Below the pieces are notes generated by a model that made no database searches, had not been told where the DNA came from, and was given only the letters and a program-made list of their open reading frames with translations. Shown piece by piece: positions 36,248 to 44,238 of a DNA stretch of 64,000 nucleotides; the first letter of the stretch is position 1; each line of letters opens with the position of its first letter. The position numbers and the translations under genes were made by a program. Origin of the DNA: JAGWRI01 sp035700805. Its GTDB lineage: Bacteria; Gemmatimonadota; Gemmatimonadetes; Gemmatimonadales; Gemmatimonadaceae. The DNA lies in assembly GCA_035700805.1 (NCBI GenBank), contig DASSOG010000009.1:62001-126000 (forward strand). The letters run 5' to 3'.

Positions 36248-36709
36248 ATGAGCACACACGGATCGACCGCCCCTGTTGGAGCGGAACCGCATACGGTAAT
36301 CGTCAGCGGGGCCGGTACCGGCTTTCGCCAGGAGATCGTGGTGGGCCCGCACCGGCTCGTGGGGGACGAGCCCGTGGCCGTCGGCGGGACGGACGAGGGG
36401 CCGACGCCCTACGACCTGATCCTCGCGGCGCTTGGATCGTGCACGTCCATGACGATCTCGATGTACGCCCGGCGCAAGCAGTGGCCGGTGGAATCCGTGA
36501 CCGTGACGCTCCGCCACTCGCGGATCCACGCCGCCGATTGTGAGACGTGCGAAACGAAGGCCGGGCGCCTGGACCGCATCGACGCCACGATCGAACTGGT
36601 GGGACCCCTGGACGAAGCGCAGCGCGCGAAGCTCCTGGAGATCGCGCACAAGTGCCCGGTGCACCGCACGCTCACATCCGAGACGGAGATCCGCGCGGTC
36701 CTGGCGTGA
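36248..36709 (+). CDS. OsmC-family peroxiredoxin-like protein
   Basis: 153 residues from the ATG at 36248, preceded by AAGGAGCC. The two conserved cysteines occur in ALGSCTSMTISMYARRK and in HKCPVHRTL near the C-terminus, with the family Arg/Glu network in between. OsmC proteins reduce organic hydroperoxides in the cytosol using a Cys pair. The adjacent gene on the other strand is dps, a common oxidative-stress pairing. A CETC motif near residue 100 adds two further cysteines. Confidence 0.9.
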   Translation: MSTHGSTAPVGAEPHTVIVSGAGTGFRQEIVVGPHRLVGDEPVAVGGTDEGPTPYDLILAALGSCTSMTISMYARRKQWPVESVTVTLRHSRIHAADCETCETKAGRLDRIDATIELVGPLDEAQRAKLLEIAHKCPVHRTLTSETEIRAVLA

Positions 36710-36712
36710 CGG

Positions 36713-37222
36713 CTAGGCGCCGGCCTGCAGGTGCGCCTCCAGGAACCAGAGCGCCTTGTCCAGCCCTCGCGAGACTTCCGTGAACAGGTCCGCGGTGCCG
36801 GCGTCTCCCTGGTTCTCCGCAAGGTCGATGGCCTGTCGCATGTTGGTGGCCAGCGCGGCGTAGCGGTCGGCCAGTTCCACGACGGTCGGCAGGCTGTCGG
36901 TCACGGCGAGGTCGCACTCGGGCAGTCGAGAGTTTGCCCCGGCCATCCGGGCGGTGCCGAGGGCCAGGCCCCCGAGTGCCGTCGCCCGTTCGGCAATCAT
37001 GTCGGCGTGATCCATCAATTCCGCGGCCAGCTTGTCGAACAATTCGTGGAGTGCAATGAACTGTGCGCCCTTGACGTTCCAGTGCGCCTGCTTGGTCTGG
37101 CTGGACAGGTCCAGGACATCCGCAAGCTGCTGGTTGAGGAGCGTGATGGTCTGCGTACGCGTAGTCGAGGGGAGGTCAATTCGTGTGGGGAAGGCCGTCT
37201 TCGCTTTCTTCGTGTTCGCCAT
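36713..37222 (-). CDS. dps: Dps-family DNA-binding ferritin-like protein
   Basis: 169 residues from the ATG at 37222. The ferroxidase pattern is intact: QAHWNVKGAQFIALHELFDK then DHADMIAERATALGG, giving the His, Asp and Glu ligands at the dimer interface. The N-terminus (ANTKKAKTAFPTRIDL) is Lys-rich and could bind DNA. Dps oxidises Fe(II) with peroxide and compacts DNA in stationary phase. It converges on osmC with a three-base gap and is divergent from the HPF-like gene. Confidence 0.95.
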   Translation of the reverse strand: MANTKKAKTAFPTRIDLPSTTRTQTITLLNQQLADVLDLSSQTKQAHWNVKGAQFIALHELFDKLAAELMDHADMIAERATALGGLALGTARMAGANSRLPECDLAVTDSLPTVVELADRYAALATNMRQAIDLAENQGDAGTADLFTEVSRGLDKALWFLEAHLQAGA

Positions 37223-37392
37223 GTGAATCTCCGTCGCGAGGGAGCAGGGAGCCGCCGGGCACACGTCGCCTGTAGTCGTAGTATGCATCAAGCCCATGGT
37301 CGGCGCTATCCATCGATGGTGGTAGAATAGCGGAGCGATTGCGCGGCGCCCGCGCAGATGATATGGTTCGGTCAACGCACGCAAGGGAGACC

Positions 37393-37785
37393 ATGAGCAA
37401 GCGAGCACCCTTCGCACGGCGCCTGCCCAGAACCGCGAAGCGCGCCGCAGGGCGCACCCACGCACCGCAGGTTCCCGCGAATATCCGCGTATTCGGCGTC
37501 GAACTGACCCAGGACGAGCGCGCCAGTATCCGGCACGGCCTTGGCCTGAAACTTGGCAAGTATGACACTTCCATCGAGCGCGTCACCGTCCGGGTGGCGG
37601 ATGTGAACGGGCCACGCGGTGGAGTCGATAAGTCATGCCGCATCAAGGTGGTGTTGAGCGGCCTGCCGAGCGTGGTCTTCGAGAGCCAGGCACTGACGCT
37701 GAAGGCGGCAATCAATGGCGCGCTCTCCGGCACGGAGCGGGCCGTCCGCCGCAGCATCGGGCGTCGACGCACCGGAGCGGCTTAG
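37393..37785 (+). CDS. HPF/RaiA-like ribosome hibernation protein
   Basis: 130 residues from the ATG at 37393 with GGGAGA upstream. After a basic 35-residue N-terminal tail, the beta-alpha-beta-beta-beta-alpha pattern of HPF (NIRVFGVELTQDERASIRHG, IERVTVRVADVNGPRGGVDK, SCRIKVVLSGLPSVVFES) is seen; the Arg/Lys-rich C-terminal helix fits rRNA binding. It probably binds the 30S A/P sites in quiescent cells. No long-HPF dimerisation domain is present. Its position next to dps and osmC suits a stationary-phase regulon. The family assignment rests on pattern only. Confidence 0.75.
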   Translation: MSKRAPFARRLPRTAKRAAGRTHAPQVPANIRVFGVELTQDERASIRHGLGLKLGKYDTSIERVTVRVADVNGPRGGVDKSCRIKVVLSGLPSVVFESQALTLKAAINGALSGTERAVRRSIGRRRTGAA

Positions 37786-37860
37786 GGCGCCAACCAGGGA
37801 CGCGTCTCGCTCAGGCAGTTCGCGCAGTTCACGCAGTCAACGCTCGAGAAGGAGTTCGCA

Positions 37861-38355
37861 ATGTCCCTCAAATGGTACGTACGGCCACGCATCGTAACAC
37901 TGAAGTCCAAAGACGCCGTCCTTGATGCCGCACGTGCGATCGAGCACAACAACATCGGTGCGGTCGTTGTTCAGGATAGGGGGAAGGTAGTGGGCATCGT
38001 CACCGATCGGGATCTCACGATCCGCGCGCTCGGCCGCGGGCTTGACCCCCACAAGACCACCATCGGTGAGGTGATGACCTCCGGTGTCGTATCCCTCGCG
38101 CCATCGGATACCCAGGTGGACGCGATTCGTCTCATGCAGAAGCGCAACATCCGGCGTATTCCGCTCGTGGAAGACGGGCGCTTCGTTGGCATGGTGACGC
38201 TCGATGACCTGCTCCTCGGCGACGCAGCGCCGCCCGCGCTGAGGCGACCTACCGGCGGCTCGTCAATCAATTGCGCTCGGACGCCGGCCTCAAGAATGAT
38301 GGACAGGCAGAGACCGCGCTCGGCATCGTCCTCGACTCCCTGGTGCGACGTCTGA
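37861..38355 (+). CDS. CBS-pair protein; probably the N-terminal part of a frameshifted CBS-DUF2267 protein
   Basis: The first 120 residues are a normal CBS pair (VRPRIVTLKSKDAVLDAARA, IVTDRDLTIRALG, IGEVMTSGVVSLAPSD, RIPLVEDGRFVGMVTLDDLL). From about residue 121 (position 38221) on, the frame reads unlike sequence and stops at 38355. In the -1 frame the codons from 38238 on encode EATYRRLVNQLRSDAG and a full DUF2267 domain with no good start codon. The two halves are therefore probably one gene split by a single-base change near 38230-38240, a sequencing error, or a programmed slip. CBS pairs sense adenylates and DUF2267 proteins are stress-associated. Confidence 0.78.
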   Translation: MSLKWYVRPRIVTLKSKDAVLDAARAIEHNNIGAVVVQDRGKVVGIVTDRDLTIRALGRGLDPHKTTIGEVMTSGVVSLAPSDTQVDAIRLMQKRNIRRIPLVEDGRFVGMVTLDDLLLGDAAPPALRRPTGGSSINCARTPASRMMDRQRPRSASSSTPWCDV

Positions 38356-38663
38356 CCCCTCGGGAAGCCGAAGACCTGATTGCGCAGCTTCCGTCGCTGT
38401 TGCAGCCCGCGCTGTATGCGCTTCCGCTCGGCCCGGACAAGCAGATTACTCGCGAGACGATCGAGCATGAACTCGCGCAGCAACTTGGCATGGAGCCGTC
38501 GCGAGCCGCGGGACTACTCACCGCCACCGGCGCGGTGATCGCGCAATCCGTCAGTGCCGGCCAGATGGCGGATGTGCGTGCCCAGCTCCCTGAGTCGTGG
38601 CGTGGGGTTTTCGCGGAAGCGCCCGCGATGGCTCCGGCTTCAGCGTCAGCATCCGCGCGTTGA
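38238..38663 (+). CDS. DUF2267 domain, C-terminal part of the frameshifted CBS-DUF2267 gene
   Basis: About 140 residues in the -1 frame relative to the CBS gene, beginning EATYRRLVNQ and continuing AETALGIVLDSLVRRLTPRE, then ALPLGPDKQ and LAQQLGMEP. This matches the all-helical DUF2267 domain. The first possible start codon is a TTG at 38271, inside the domain, so independent translation is unlikely. The last 113 bp overlap the 3' end of the convergent copper ATPase gene, and the extreme C-terminus is low-complexity Ala/Ser. The domain is of unknown function and common in stress islands. Confidence 0.7.
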   Translation, partial: AEATYRRLVNQLRSDAGLKNDGQAETALGIVLDSLVRRLTPREAEDLIAQLPSLLQPALYALPLGPDKQITRETIEHELAQQLGMEPSRAAGLLTATGAVIAQSVSAGQMADVRAQLPESWRGVFAEAPAMAPASASASAR

Positions 38664-40602
38664 TCGCCACGATCACCGTGCTGACGGCCATCAGCCCCGC
38701 GCCGACGGCGGGGCTGAGCAGGACGCCCCAGGCGTAGAGCACGCCGGCGGCGAGCGGCAGGGCAACGACGTTGTAGCCCGTTGCCCAGATGAGATTCTGG
38801 ATCATCTTGCGATACGTCGCGCGCGAGAGCTGTATGATCGCGACGACGTCCAGCGGATTACTGCGAACGAGAATCACGTCGGCGGTTTCGACGGCCACGT
38901 CGGAACCGGCGCCAATGGCAATCCCCACATCCGCCTGGGCCAGCGCCGGCGCGTCGTTCACGCCGTCGCCCGTCATGGCCACGCGTTCGCCACGCGCCTG
39001 GATTTCCTTGACCCTGGCGGCCTTGTCCTGCGGCAGCACCTCGGCAAAATATTCGTCCAGGCCGATCTGGTCGGACACCCACTTGGCCGTCGCCTGGTTG
39101 TCGCCGGTGAGCATGAGGCTGTGGACGTTCATGGCCCTGAGCGTGGCAATGGCCTGCTTCGCCTCGGGGCGGATGATGTCGGCGAGGGCGATTGCTCCCT
39201 TCAACTGGCCGTCCACGAGCACGAACACGACCGTCTTGCCCTGCGCCTGCAGCGGTTCGACGCGCTCATCCCCATGCTCAATGGCCTCGTCGCGCAGATA
39301 CCCCGGACTCACCACCTTGACGTCCTTGCCCTCGACGCGGCCCTCAGCGCCCTTGCCGGTGATGCTGTTGAAGCCCTCGACCGGGAGGATGGCATCCGAA
39401 GCGGCGGCGATGGCCCTGGCGATGGGGTGTGCGGAGTGCGCATCCACCGAGGCCGCGTAGCTGCGCAACTTTTCCTCGTCGAAATCCTGGCTGAGCACCA
39501 GCGTTTCGGTGACGCCAAACCGGCCTTCGGTGAGCGTCCCGGTCTTGTCAAAGATCACGGCATCCAGATTCCGCGCGCCTTCGAAGGCCACCCGATTGCG
39601 GATGAGCAGGCCGTTCCTGGCGGCCAGCGCGGTGGAAACTGCCACCACCAGGGGCACGGCGAGACCGAGCGCGTGGGGACAGGCGATGACCATCACCGTC
39701 ACCGTGCGTTCGATGGCGAACGCGAACTCCCGGCTCAGGAATACCTGCCAGATGAAGAAGGTGAGTACGCCGCCGCCCAGCGCGATGATCGTCAGCCAGA
39801 GGGCGGCCGTGTTGGCCAGGTCCTGGGTCTTCGACTTGCTGTCCTGGGCCTGCCGGACGAGGTCAATGACCTGCGAGAGGAACGAATCCTTGCCGGTGCT
39901 CTTGACCTCGATGGTCAGGGAGCCATCGCCATTGATCGCACCGCCGATCACCTGGCCGCCGGTGGCCTTGGCCACGGGGGTGGATTCGCCGGTGAGCATC
40001 GCCTCGTCAACGAAACTCTGGCCAGCGACGATGACTCCGTCGGCGGGCACCTTCTCGCCGGGCCTGATCAGGACGCGATCGCCCACGGCGAGTTCGCCGA
40101 GTGGGATGTCCACCACGGAGCCGTCGGGCATGAGTTTATGCGCATCGGCCGGCATGAGCGCGGCCAGGGCCTCCAATGCCTTGGAGGCGCCCATCACCGA
40201 CCGCATCTCGATCCAGTGCCCCAGCAGCATGATGTCAACGAGCGTGGCCAGCTCCCAGAAGAACATCTTGCCGGTCAGGCCGAAGACCACGGCGCCGCTG
40301 TACAGGTAGGACGTCGCGATGGCCACGGCGATGAGCGTCATCATCCCCGGCCGTCGGACCTTGATCTCCGCGACGAGCCCCGCGAGGAAGGGCCATCCGC
40401 CATACCAGAAGACCGCCGACGAGAAGCCGAACAGGACGTAGATGTCGCCGGGAAAACCAACGGCCCCACCCAATCCCACGAGCTTCTGGAGCATCGGGGA
40501 GAGGACGAGGATCGGCAGCGTCAGGATCAGCGAGATCCAGAAGCGATTGCGAAAGTCCGTCGCCATGTGCGCATGATGGTCGTGATGCGATGGCTCGTTC
40601 AT
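38551..40602 (-). CDS. P1B-type copper-translocating ATPase, CopB-like (CPH motif)
   Basis: 683 residues with a His-rich N-terminus (SHHDHHAHM) in place of CxxC metal-binding domains. Membrane pairs flank the actuator motif LTGEST; the metal site in helix 6 is CPH (Cys308-Pro-His310) rather than CPC, the CopB signature. The phosphorylation motif DKTGT begins at Asp352, and HP (AHPIARA) and GDGVND motifs are intact. CopB-type pumps export Cu(I)/Cu(II) or Ag. The C-terminal tail is basic with a His pair. No copper regulator or chaperone gene is adjacent. It overlaps the DUF2267 frame by 113 bp at the 3' end. Confidence 0.92.
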   Translation of the reverse strand: MNEPSHHDHHAHMATDFRNRFWISLILTLPILVLSPMLQKLVGLGGAVGFPGDIYVLFGFSSAVFWYGGWPFLAGLVAEIKVRRPGMMTLIAVAIATSYLYSGAVVFGLTGKMFFWELATLVDIMLLGHWIEMRSVMGASKALEALAALMPADAHKLMPDGSVVDIPLGELAVGDRVLIRPGEKVPADGVIVAGQSFVDEAMLTGESTPVAKATGGQVIGGAINGDGSLTIEVKSTGKDSFLSQVIDLVRQAQDSKSKTQDLANTAALWLTIIALGGGVLTFFIWQVFLSREFAFAIERTVTVMVIACPHALGLAVPLVVAVSTALAARNGLLIRNRVAFEGARNLDAVIFDKTGTLTEGRFGVTETLVLSQDFDEEKLRSYAASVDAHSAHPIARAIAAASDAILPVEGFNSITGKGAEGRVEGKDVKVVSPGYLRDEAIEHGDERVEPLQAQGKTVVFVLVDGQLKGAIALADIIRPEAKQAIATLRAMNVHSLMLTGDNQATAKWVSDQIGLDEYFAEVLPQDKAARVKEIQARGERVAMTGDGVNDAPALAQADVGIAIGAGSDVAVETADVILVRSNPLDVVAIIQLSRATYRKMIQNLIWATGYNVVALPLAAGVLYAWGVLLSPAVGAGLMAVSTVIVAINARMLTLKPEPSRALPRKPHATTQGAGHAHPPSGRH

Positions 40603-40611
40603 TGCGCGGCC

Positions 40612-41016
40612 TCAGTAACGGTAGATGGTGGCTATGCCGGTCTTGGTGGGCATCTGCGCCTCACGCGTGACCACGACCTGACCGCCATTCTTCAGCACCA
40701 GTTCCGCGATGTCGTCCAGCACATCGTCCACGCCACCTTCGCCCAGCACGACTTCACCGGTTTCCGGATCGACCCGGCCGGGAATGTGGCGATCGGCCTC
40801 CGCCAGCAGCGTTCCCACGCGCGCGCCGAGCGCGCCAAACATCGCCGCGGCCGGCCGGCCCGCGGCGAGGCCGCCAAAGAGGGGAATGGCGATGCCGATC
40901 GTGCACCGCACTCCCACCATGATCTCGAACCGCGCCCATTCGACGTGCAGCATGGACGCGATCAGCGATCGCAGGGCGTTGCGTCGAACCGGCGGATCTG
41001 GCATGGTGCTATTCAT
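40612..41016 (-). CDS. Chimeric ORF: FUSC-like N-terminus joined to release-factor-like (baeRF) C-terminus
   Basis: 134 residues from the ATG at 41016. Residues 10-68 (ALRSLIASMLHVEWARFEIM, GVRCTIGIAIPLFGGLAAGR, PAAAMFGALGA) look like the first part of a FUSC-type membrane transporter, with one or two hydrophobic segments. From about residue 70 the sequence changes to an acidic stretch and ends GGQVVVTREAQMPTKTGIAT-IYRY, typical of the C-terminal end of bacterial archaeo-eukaryotic release factor-like/hibernation proteins. Neither half is complete, so this is probably a deletion fusion of two stress-island genes (junction near 40800-40830), perhaps a pseudogene. It starts a run with the copper ATPase, 9 bp downstream. 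Confidence 0.5.
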   Translation of the reverse strand: MNSTMPDPPVRRNALRSLIASMLHVEWARFEIMVGVRCTIGIAIPLFGGLAAGRPAAAMFGALGARVGTLLAEADRHIPGRVDPETGEVVLGEGGVDDVLDDIAELVLKNGGQVVVTREAQMPTKTGIATIYRY

Positions 41017-41259
41017 ACGCGTGGATTCACCCGCAGCTGGATGCGGTGGACAAATGTACGACCTTCGTGAGGTCCGGGGGAAACGCATGAGCAACTGAAG
41101 CACACGTCGTCGTCATGCAGTCCCCTCGCGGTCTTCACATCAGGGCCTCGTTCATAACTGGCGGAGGGGGCTTCAGGAACTAGATTGGCCTTGGCTTGGG
41201 CCTATGAGCGGCGTGGCGGGTGCGCCCGGTGCCGCGCCGCGACAACGCGGAGCGTGACC

Positions 41260-41700
41260 ATGACGGCAGATCAGGAACGCAACACCCACGGATTCAAGGG
41301 CGAACGGCTGCTCATGCGCATCCACCTGGGCGAGGCGGACAAGTACGAAGGAAAGCCGCTGTACGCCCAGATTGTCGAGATGCTCCGCAAGCGGCAGTAC
41401 GCCGGTTGCACCGTGACGCGTGGCATCATGGGCTTCGGCGCGCATTCCAAGCTCCACACCGATCGCTTCCTGGAACTGTCCAGCGACCTGCCCATCGTCG
41501 TCGAATGCATCGATACCGCGGAGCGCATCCAGGAAATCCTGCCTGTCCTGGACGAGATGCTTGGCGGCGGCCTGATCACGCTGGAACGCGTGAAGGTGAT
41601 CATGTACCGGGCTCACCTGCCGCCGGAACAGCGGACGGGGAGCTGGTCCATTGACCGGTTGTCCAGCTGGGGCACGGGGGAGTCGCCGGATCAGGGCTAG
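41260..41700 (+). CDS. DUF190 (PII-like) protein
   Basis: 146 residues from the ATG at 41260. Conserved blocks RLLMRIHLGEADKYEGKPLY, VEMLRKRQYAGCTVTRGIMG and HSKLHTDRFLELSSDLPIVV define DUF190, a ferredoxin-like PII-type trimer. DUF190 genes usually neighbour the fluoride channel gene crcB; none is present here. The gene instead closes the stress cluster. A nucleotide or ion-sensing role is inferred from the fold. The C-terminal 25 residues are polar and not conserved. Confidence 0.88.
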   Translation: MTADQERNTHGFKGERLLMRIHLGEADKYEGKPLYAQIVEMLRKRQYAGCTVTRGIMGFGAHSKLHTDRFLELSSDLPIVVECIDTAERIQEILPVLDEMLGGGLITLERVKVIMYRAHLPPEQRTGSWSIDRLSSWGTGESPDQG

Positions 41701-41788
41701 GTGTTCGTCGCGCATGGCCTGGTACCTGGCAGCATATTTCCAGCGCCACACCGAACACAACCTCACGGACCTGCCTTCATTAGATGCG

Positions 41789-43237
41789 ATGCCGAAGCCC
41801 ATTCAGTTGACCAACTACATCGCCGGCACCTGGCGCCCCAGCGCCGGTGACGCGTGGATAGACGACCTCAACCCGTCCGATGCCCGCGACGTCGTGGCCC
41901 GCGTTCCCCGCGGCACCGTGGACGACGCGCACGCGGCCGTGCACGCGGCCGCCGCGGCGCAGGAGGCATGGGCGGCGCTGCCGGGGCCGACGCGCGCGCG
42001 TCACCTCCAGCGCTGGAGCGAGGTGGTCGCCTCGCGTGCGGAGGAGCTGGCGCAGGCCATGGCCCGCGAAGTGGGAAAGCCCATCGGCGAGGCGCGCGGC
42101 GAGGCGGCGCGATGCGTGGTCATCCTGCAGTACTACGCCGGCGAGGCGGTGCGCAGCATGGGAGACGTGATCCCGGCACAGGTGCCGGGCGCCCTGCAAT
42201 TTTCGTTGCGTGAACCCCTGGGCGTTGTGGCGCTCATCACGCCGTGGAACTTCCCGGCCGCCATTCCGCTCTGGAAGGCGGCGCCGGCCCTGGCGTTCGG
42301 GAATACCGTAGTGCTCAAGCCGGCGGAGGCCTCTTCGTATGTGGCCACGCTCCTCGCGAAGAGCGCCGAGGACGCCGAGTTGCCGTCGGGGGTGTTCAAT
42401 GTGGTGCTGGGCACCGGCGCGGAGCTGGGGCCAGCGCTCATCGAGGCGGAGCAGGTGCGGGGCGTCAGCTTTACCGGCTCGGCGGCGGTGGGAGCCGGCG
42501 TCGCACGGTCGGCGACGGCGCGCAACATCCGCTACCAGACAGAAATGGGAGGCAAGAACGTCGGCATCGTGCTGGCCGACGCGGACATCGCGCGTGCGGC
42601 GGCCCTCACGGCCGCGGGTGCCATGCGCTACGCGGGGCAGAAGTGCACCGCCACCAGCCGAGTGATTGTCGCGCGCGAGGTGGAGGCGCCGTTCATGGAA
42701 GCCATCCGCAAGCAAGTGGAAGGGTTTCGCATCGGGCCGGTCACTGATCCCGCGTCCGCGGTGGGTCCGGTCATCTCGGAACGCTCGCGCGACAACATCC
42801 GTCGAGTGCTCCAGGCCGCGGGGGGTGAACAGATCACGCCCGTGCCGCTCCCGGCCGGCGACGACTTTGCGCATGGCTTCTTTGCGGCGCCCACGATCAT
42901 TCGCGGCATTGCGCCGGACTCGCCGGCGGCGCAGGAAGAGATCTTCGGACCGGTGCTCGCGTGGCTGGCCGCCAACGACCTGGAGCACGCGTTGACCATG
43001 GCCAACCAGACGAAGTACGGCCTCAGCGCCTCGCTCTTCACGCGGGACGTGGCGAGTGCGCTGACGTACATGCGCCGCATCGATGTGGGCCTGGTGCGCG
43101 TGAACGGCGACACGACCGGCGTGGATCCGCACGCGCCATTCGGCGGCATGCGGGGGTCCAGCTCCGGCAGCCGGGAGCAGGGGCCGGCAGCGCGGGACTT
43201 CTATACGGAAATCAAGACGGTGCAGATCAATCCATGA
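41789..43237 (+). CDS. Aldehyde dehydrogenase, probable 2-oxoglutarate semialdehyde dehydrogenase
   Basis: 482 residues from the ATG at 41789 (MPKPIQLTNYIAGTWRPS). NAD(P)-binding and catalytic motifs are intact: ITPWNFPAAIPLWKAAPAL, FTGSAAVG, EMGGKN (general-base Glu) and GQKCTATS with nucleophile Cys286. It begins the hydroxyproline cassette and is followed by the deaminase that makes 2-oxoglutarate semialdehyde (2,5-dioxopentanoate), so the last step, oxidation to 2-oxoglutarate, is its likely job. Related enzymes also serve sugar-acid routes. Assignment rests mainly on context. Confidence 0.88.
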   Translation: MPKPIQLTNYIAGTWRPSAGDAWIDDLNPSDARDVVARVPRGTVDDAHAAVHAAAAAQEAWAALPGPTRARHLQRWSEVVASRAEELAQAMAREVGKPIGEARGEAARCVVILQYYAGEAVRSMGDVIPAQVPGALQFSLREPLGVVALITPWNFPAAIPLWKAAPALAFGNTVVLKPAEASSYVATLLAKSAEDAELPSGVFNVVLGTGAELGPALIEAEQVRGVSFTGSAAVGAGVARSATARNIRYQTEMGGKNVGIVLADADIARAAALTAAGAMRYAGQKCTATSRVIVAREVEAPFMEAIRKQVEGFRIGPVTDPASAVGPVISERSRDNIRRVLQAAGGEQITPVPLPAGDDFAHGFFAAPTIIRGIAPDSPAAQEEIFGPVLAWLAANDLEHALTMANQTKYGLSASLFTRDVASALTYMRRIDVGLVRVNGDTTGVDPHAPFGGMRGSSSGSREQGPAARDFYTEIKTVQINP

Positions 43238-43332
43238 ACTCCTCGTCCCTGCCGTCGTCGTCCGCAGGTCGCTCCACGGGATTGGCCCGCGGGAGCGCGG
43301 AACCCATTCAGCTCCAATCGTGAGGGTGCAGC

Positions 43333-44238
43333 ATGCAGCAGGATGACTGGCGCGGGGTCTTTGCAGCGATCACCACGCCGTTTCGCGAGGACCTGGCGGT
43401 GGACCACGCCTTCCTGGCCCGACACGTGGCGTGGCTGCTGGACCACGGGGTGAAGGGCATCGTGCCGCTGGGCTCCCTGGGTGAGAACCCGACCCTGAGC
43501 TCAGCCGAGCGCGTGGAGGTGCTGTCCACCTGTCGCAAGGCCATTGGCAACCGCGCGCCACTGGTGGCGGGCGTCGGCACGCTGGCCACGAGCGACGCGG
43601 TGGCGCTCGCCCGCGAGGCGCAGCGCGTCGGCTGCGATGGGCTCATGGTGCTGCCGCCATACGTGTATCACGGCGATGCGCGTGAGACGCTGGCACACCT
43701 GAGCGCCGTGATCACCGCCACGCCGCTCTCCTGCATGCTCTACAACAACCCCATCGCCTATGGCACGGATGTGACGCCCGCGCAGATGGGAGCGCTGGCG
43801 TCATACGACAACTTGCACGCGGTCAAGGAATCCAGCGGGGACATCCGCCGCGTGACCGAGATCGTCGAACGCCATGGCGACCGCTTCCGCGTCTTCGTCG
43901 GCATGGATGACGTGATCGTAGAGGGCATGGCGGCGGGGGCCGTGGGCTGGATTGCCGGCCTGGTGAACGCGCTGCCGGTGGAGTCGGTCCGGCTCTTTGA
44001 ACTCGCCGCCGCGGGCCGGACACGCGAGGTGCGCGCGCTCTACCAGTGGTTCCTGCCGCTGCTGCGCTTGGATACGGTGCCCAAGTTCGTGCAGCTCATC
44101 AAGCTGGTGCAGCAGGAAGTGAAGATGGGCAGCGCGCGTGTCCGCGCCCCGCGCCTTTCGCTGGAGGGCGACGAGCTGGCGCAGGCGCTGGAGCTCATTC
44201 GCGAGCGGCTGGCCGCCGGCGCGCCCGCAGCCGCATGA
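43333..44238 (+). CDS. lhpC: DHDPS-family delta1-pyrroline-4-hydroxy-2-carboxylate deaminase
   Basis: 301 residues. The TIM-barrel lyase motifs are present: PLGSLGENPTLSSAER near residue 45, Tyr137 in CMLYNNP, and the Schiff-base lysine Lys165 in HAVKESSGD. Family members differ in substrate; here the flanking hydroxyproline epimerase, dehydrogenase subunits and semialdehyde dehydrogenase point to the hydroxyproline-pathway deaminase (LhpC), which gives 2-oxoglutarate semialdehyde and ammonia. Its stop overlaps the epimerase start as ATGA. A dihydrodipicolinate synthase role is unlikely in this setting. Confidence 0.87.
   Translation: MQQDDWRGVFAAITTPFREDLAVDHAFLARHVAWLLDHGVKGIVPLGSLGENPTLSSAERVEVLSTCRKAIGNRAPLVAGVGTLATSDAVALAREAQRVGCDGLMVLPPYVYHGDARETLAHLSAVITATPLSCMLYNNPIAYGTDVTPAQMGALASYDNLHAVKESSGDIRRVTEIVERHGDRFRVFVGMDDVIVEGMAAGAVGWIAGLVNALPVESVRLFELAAAGRTREVRALYQWFLPLLRLDTVPKFVQLIKLVQQEVKMGSARVRAPRLSLEGDELAQALELIRERLAAGAPAAA

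Noticed and set aside
43333..44238. dapA (dihydrodipicolinate synthase)
   Set aside because: The hydroxyproline gene context makes the pathway deaminase more likely; the fold alone cannot decide.
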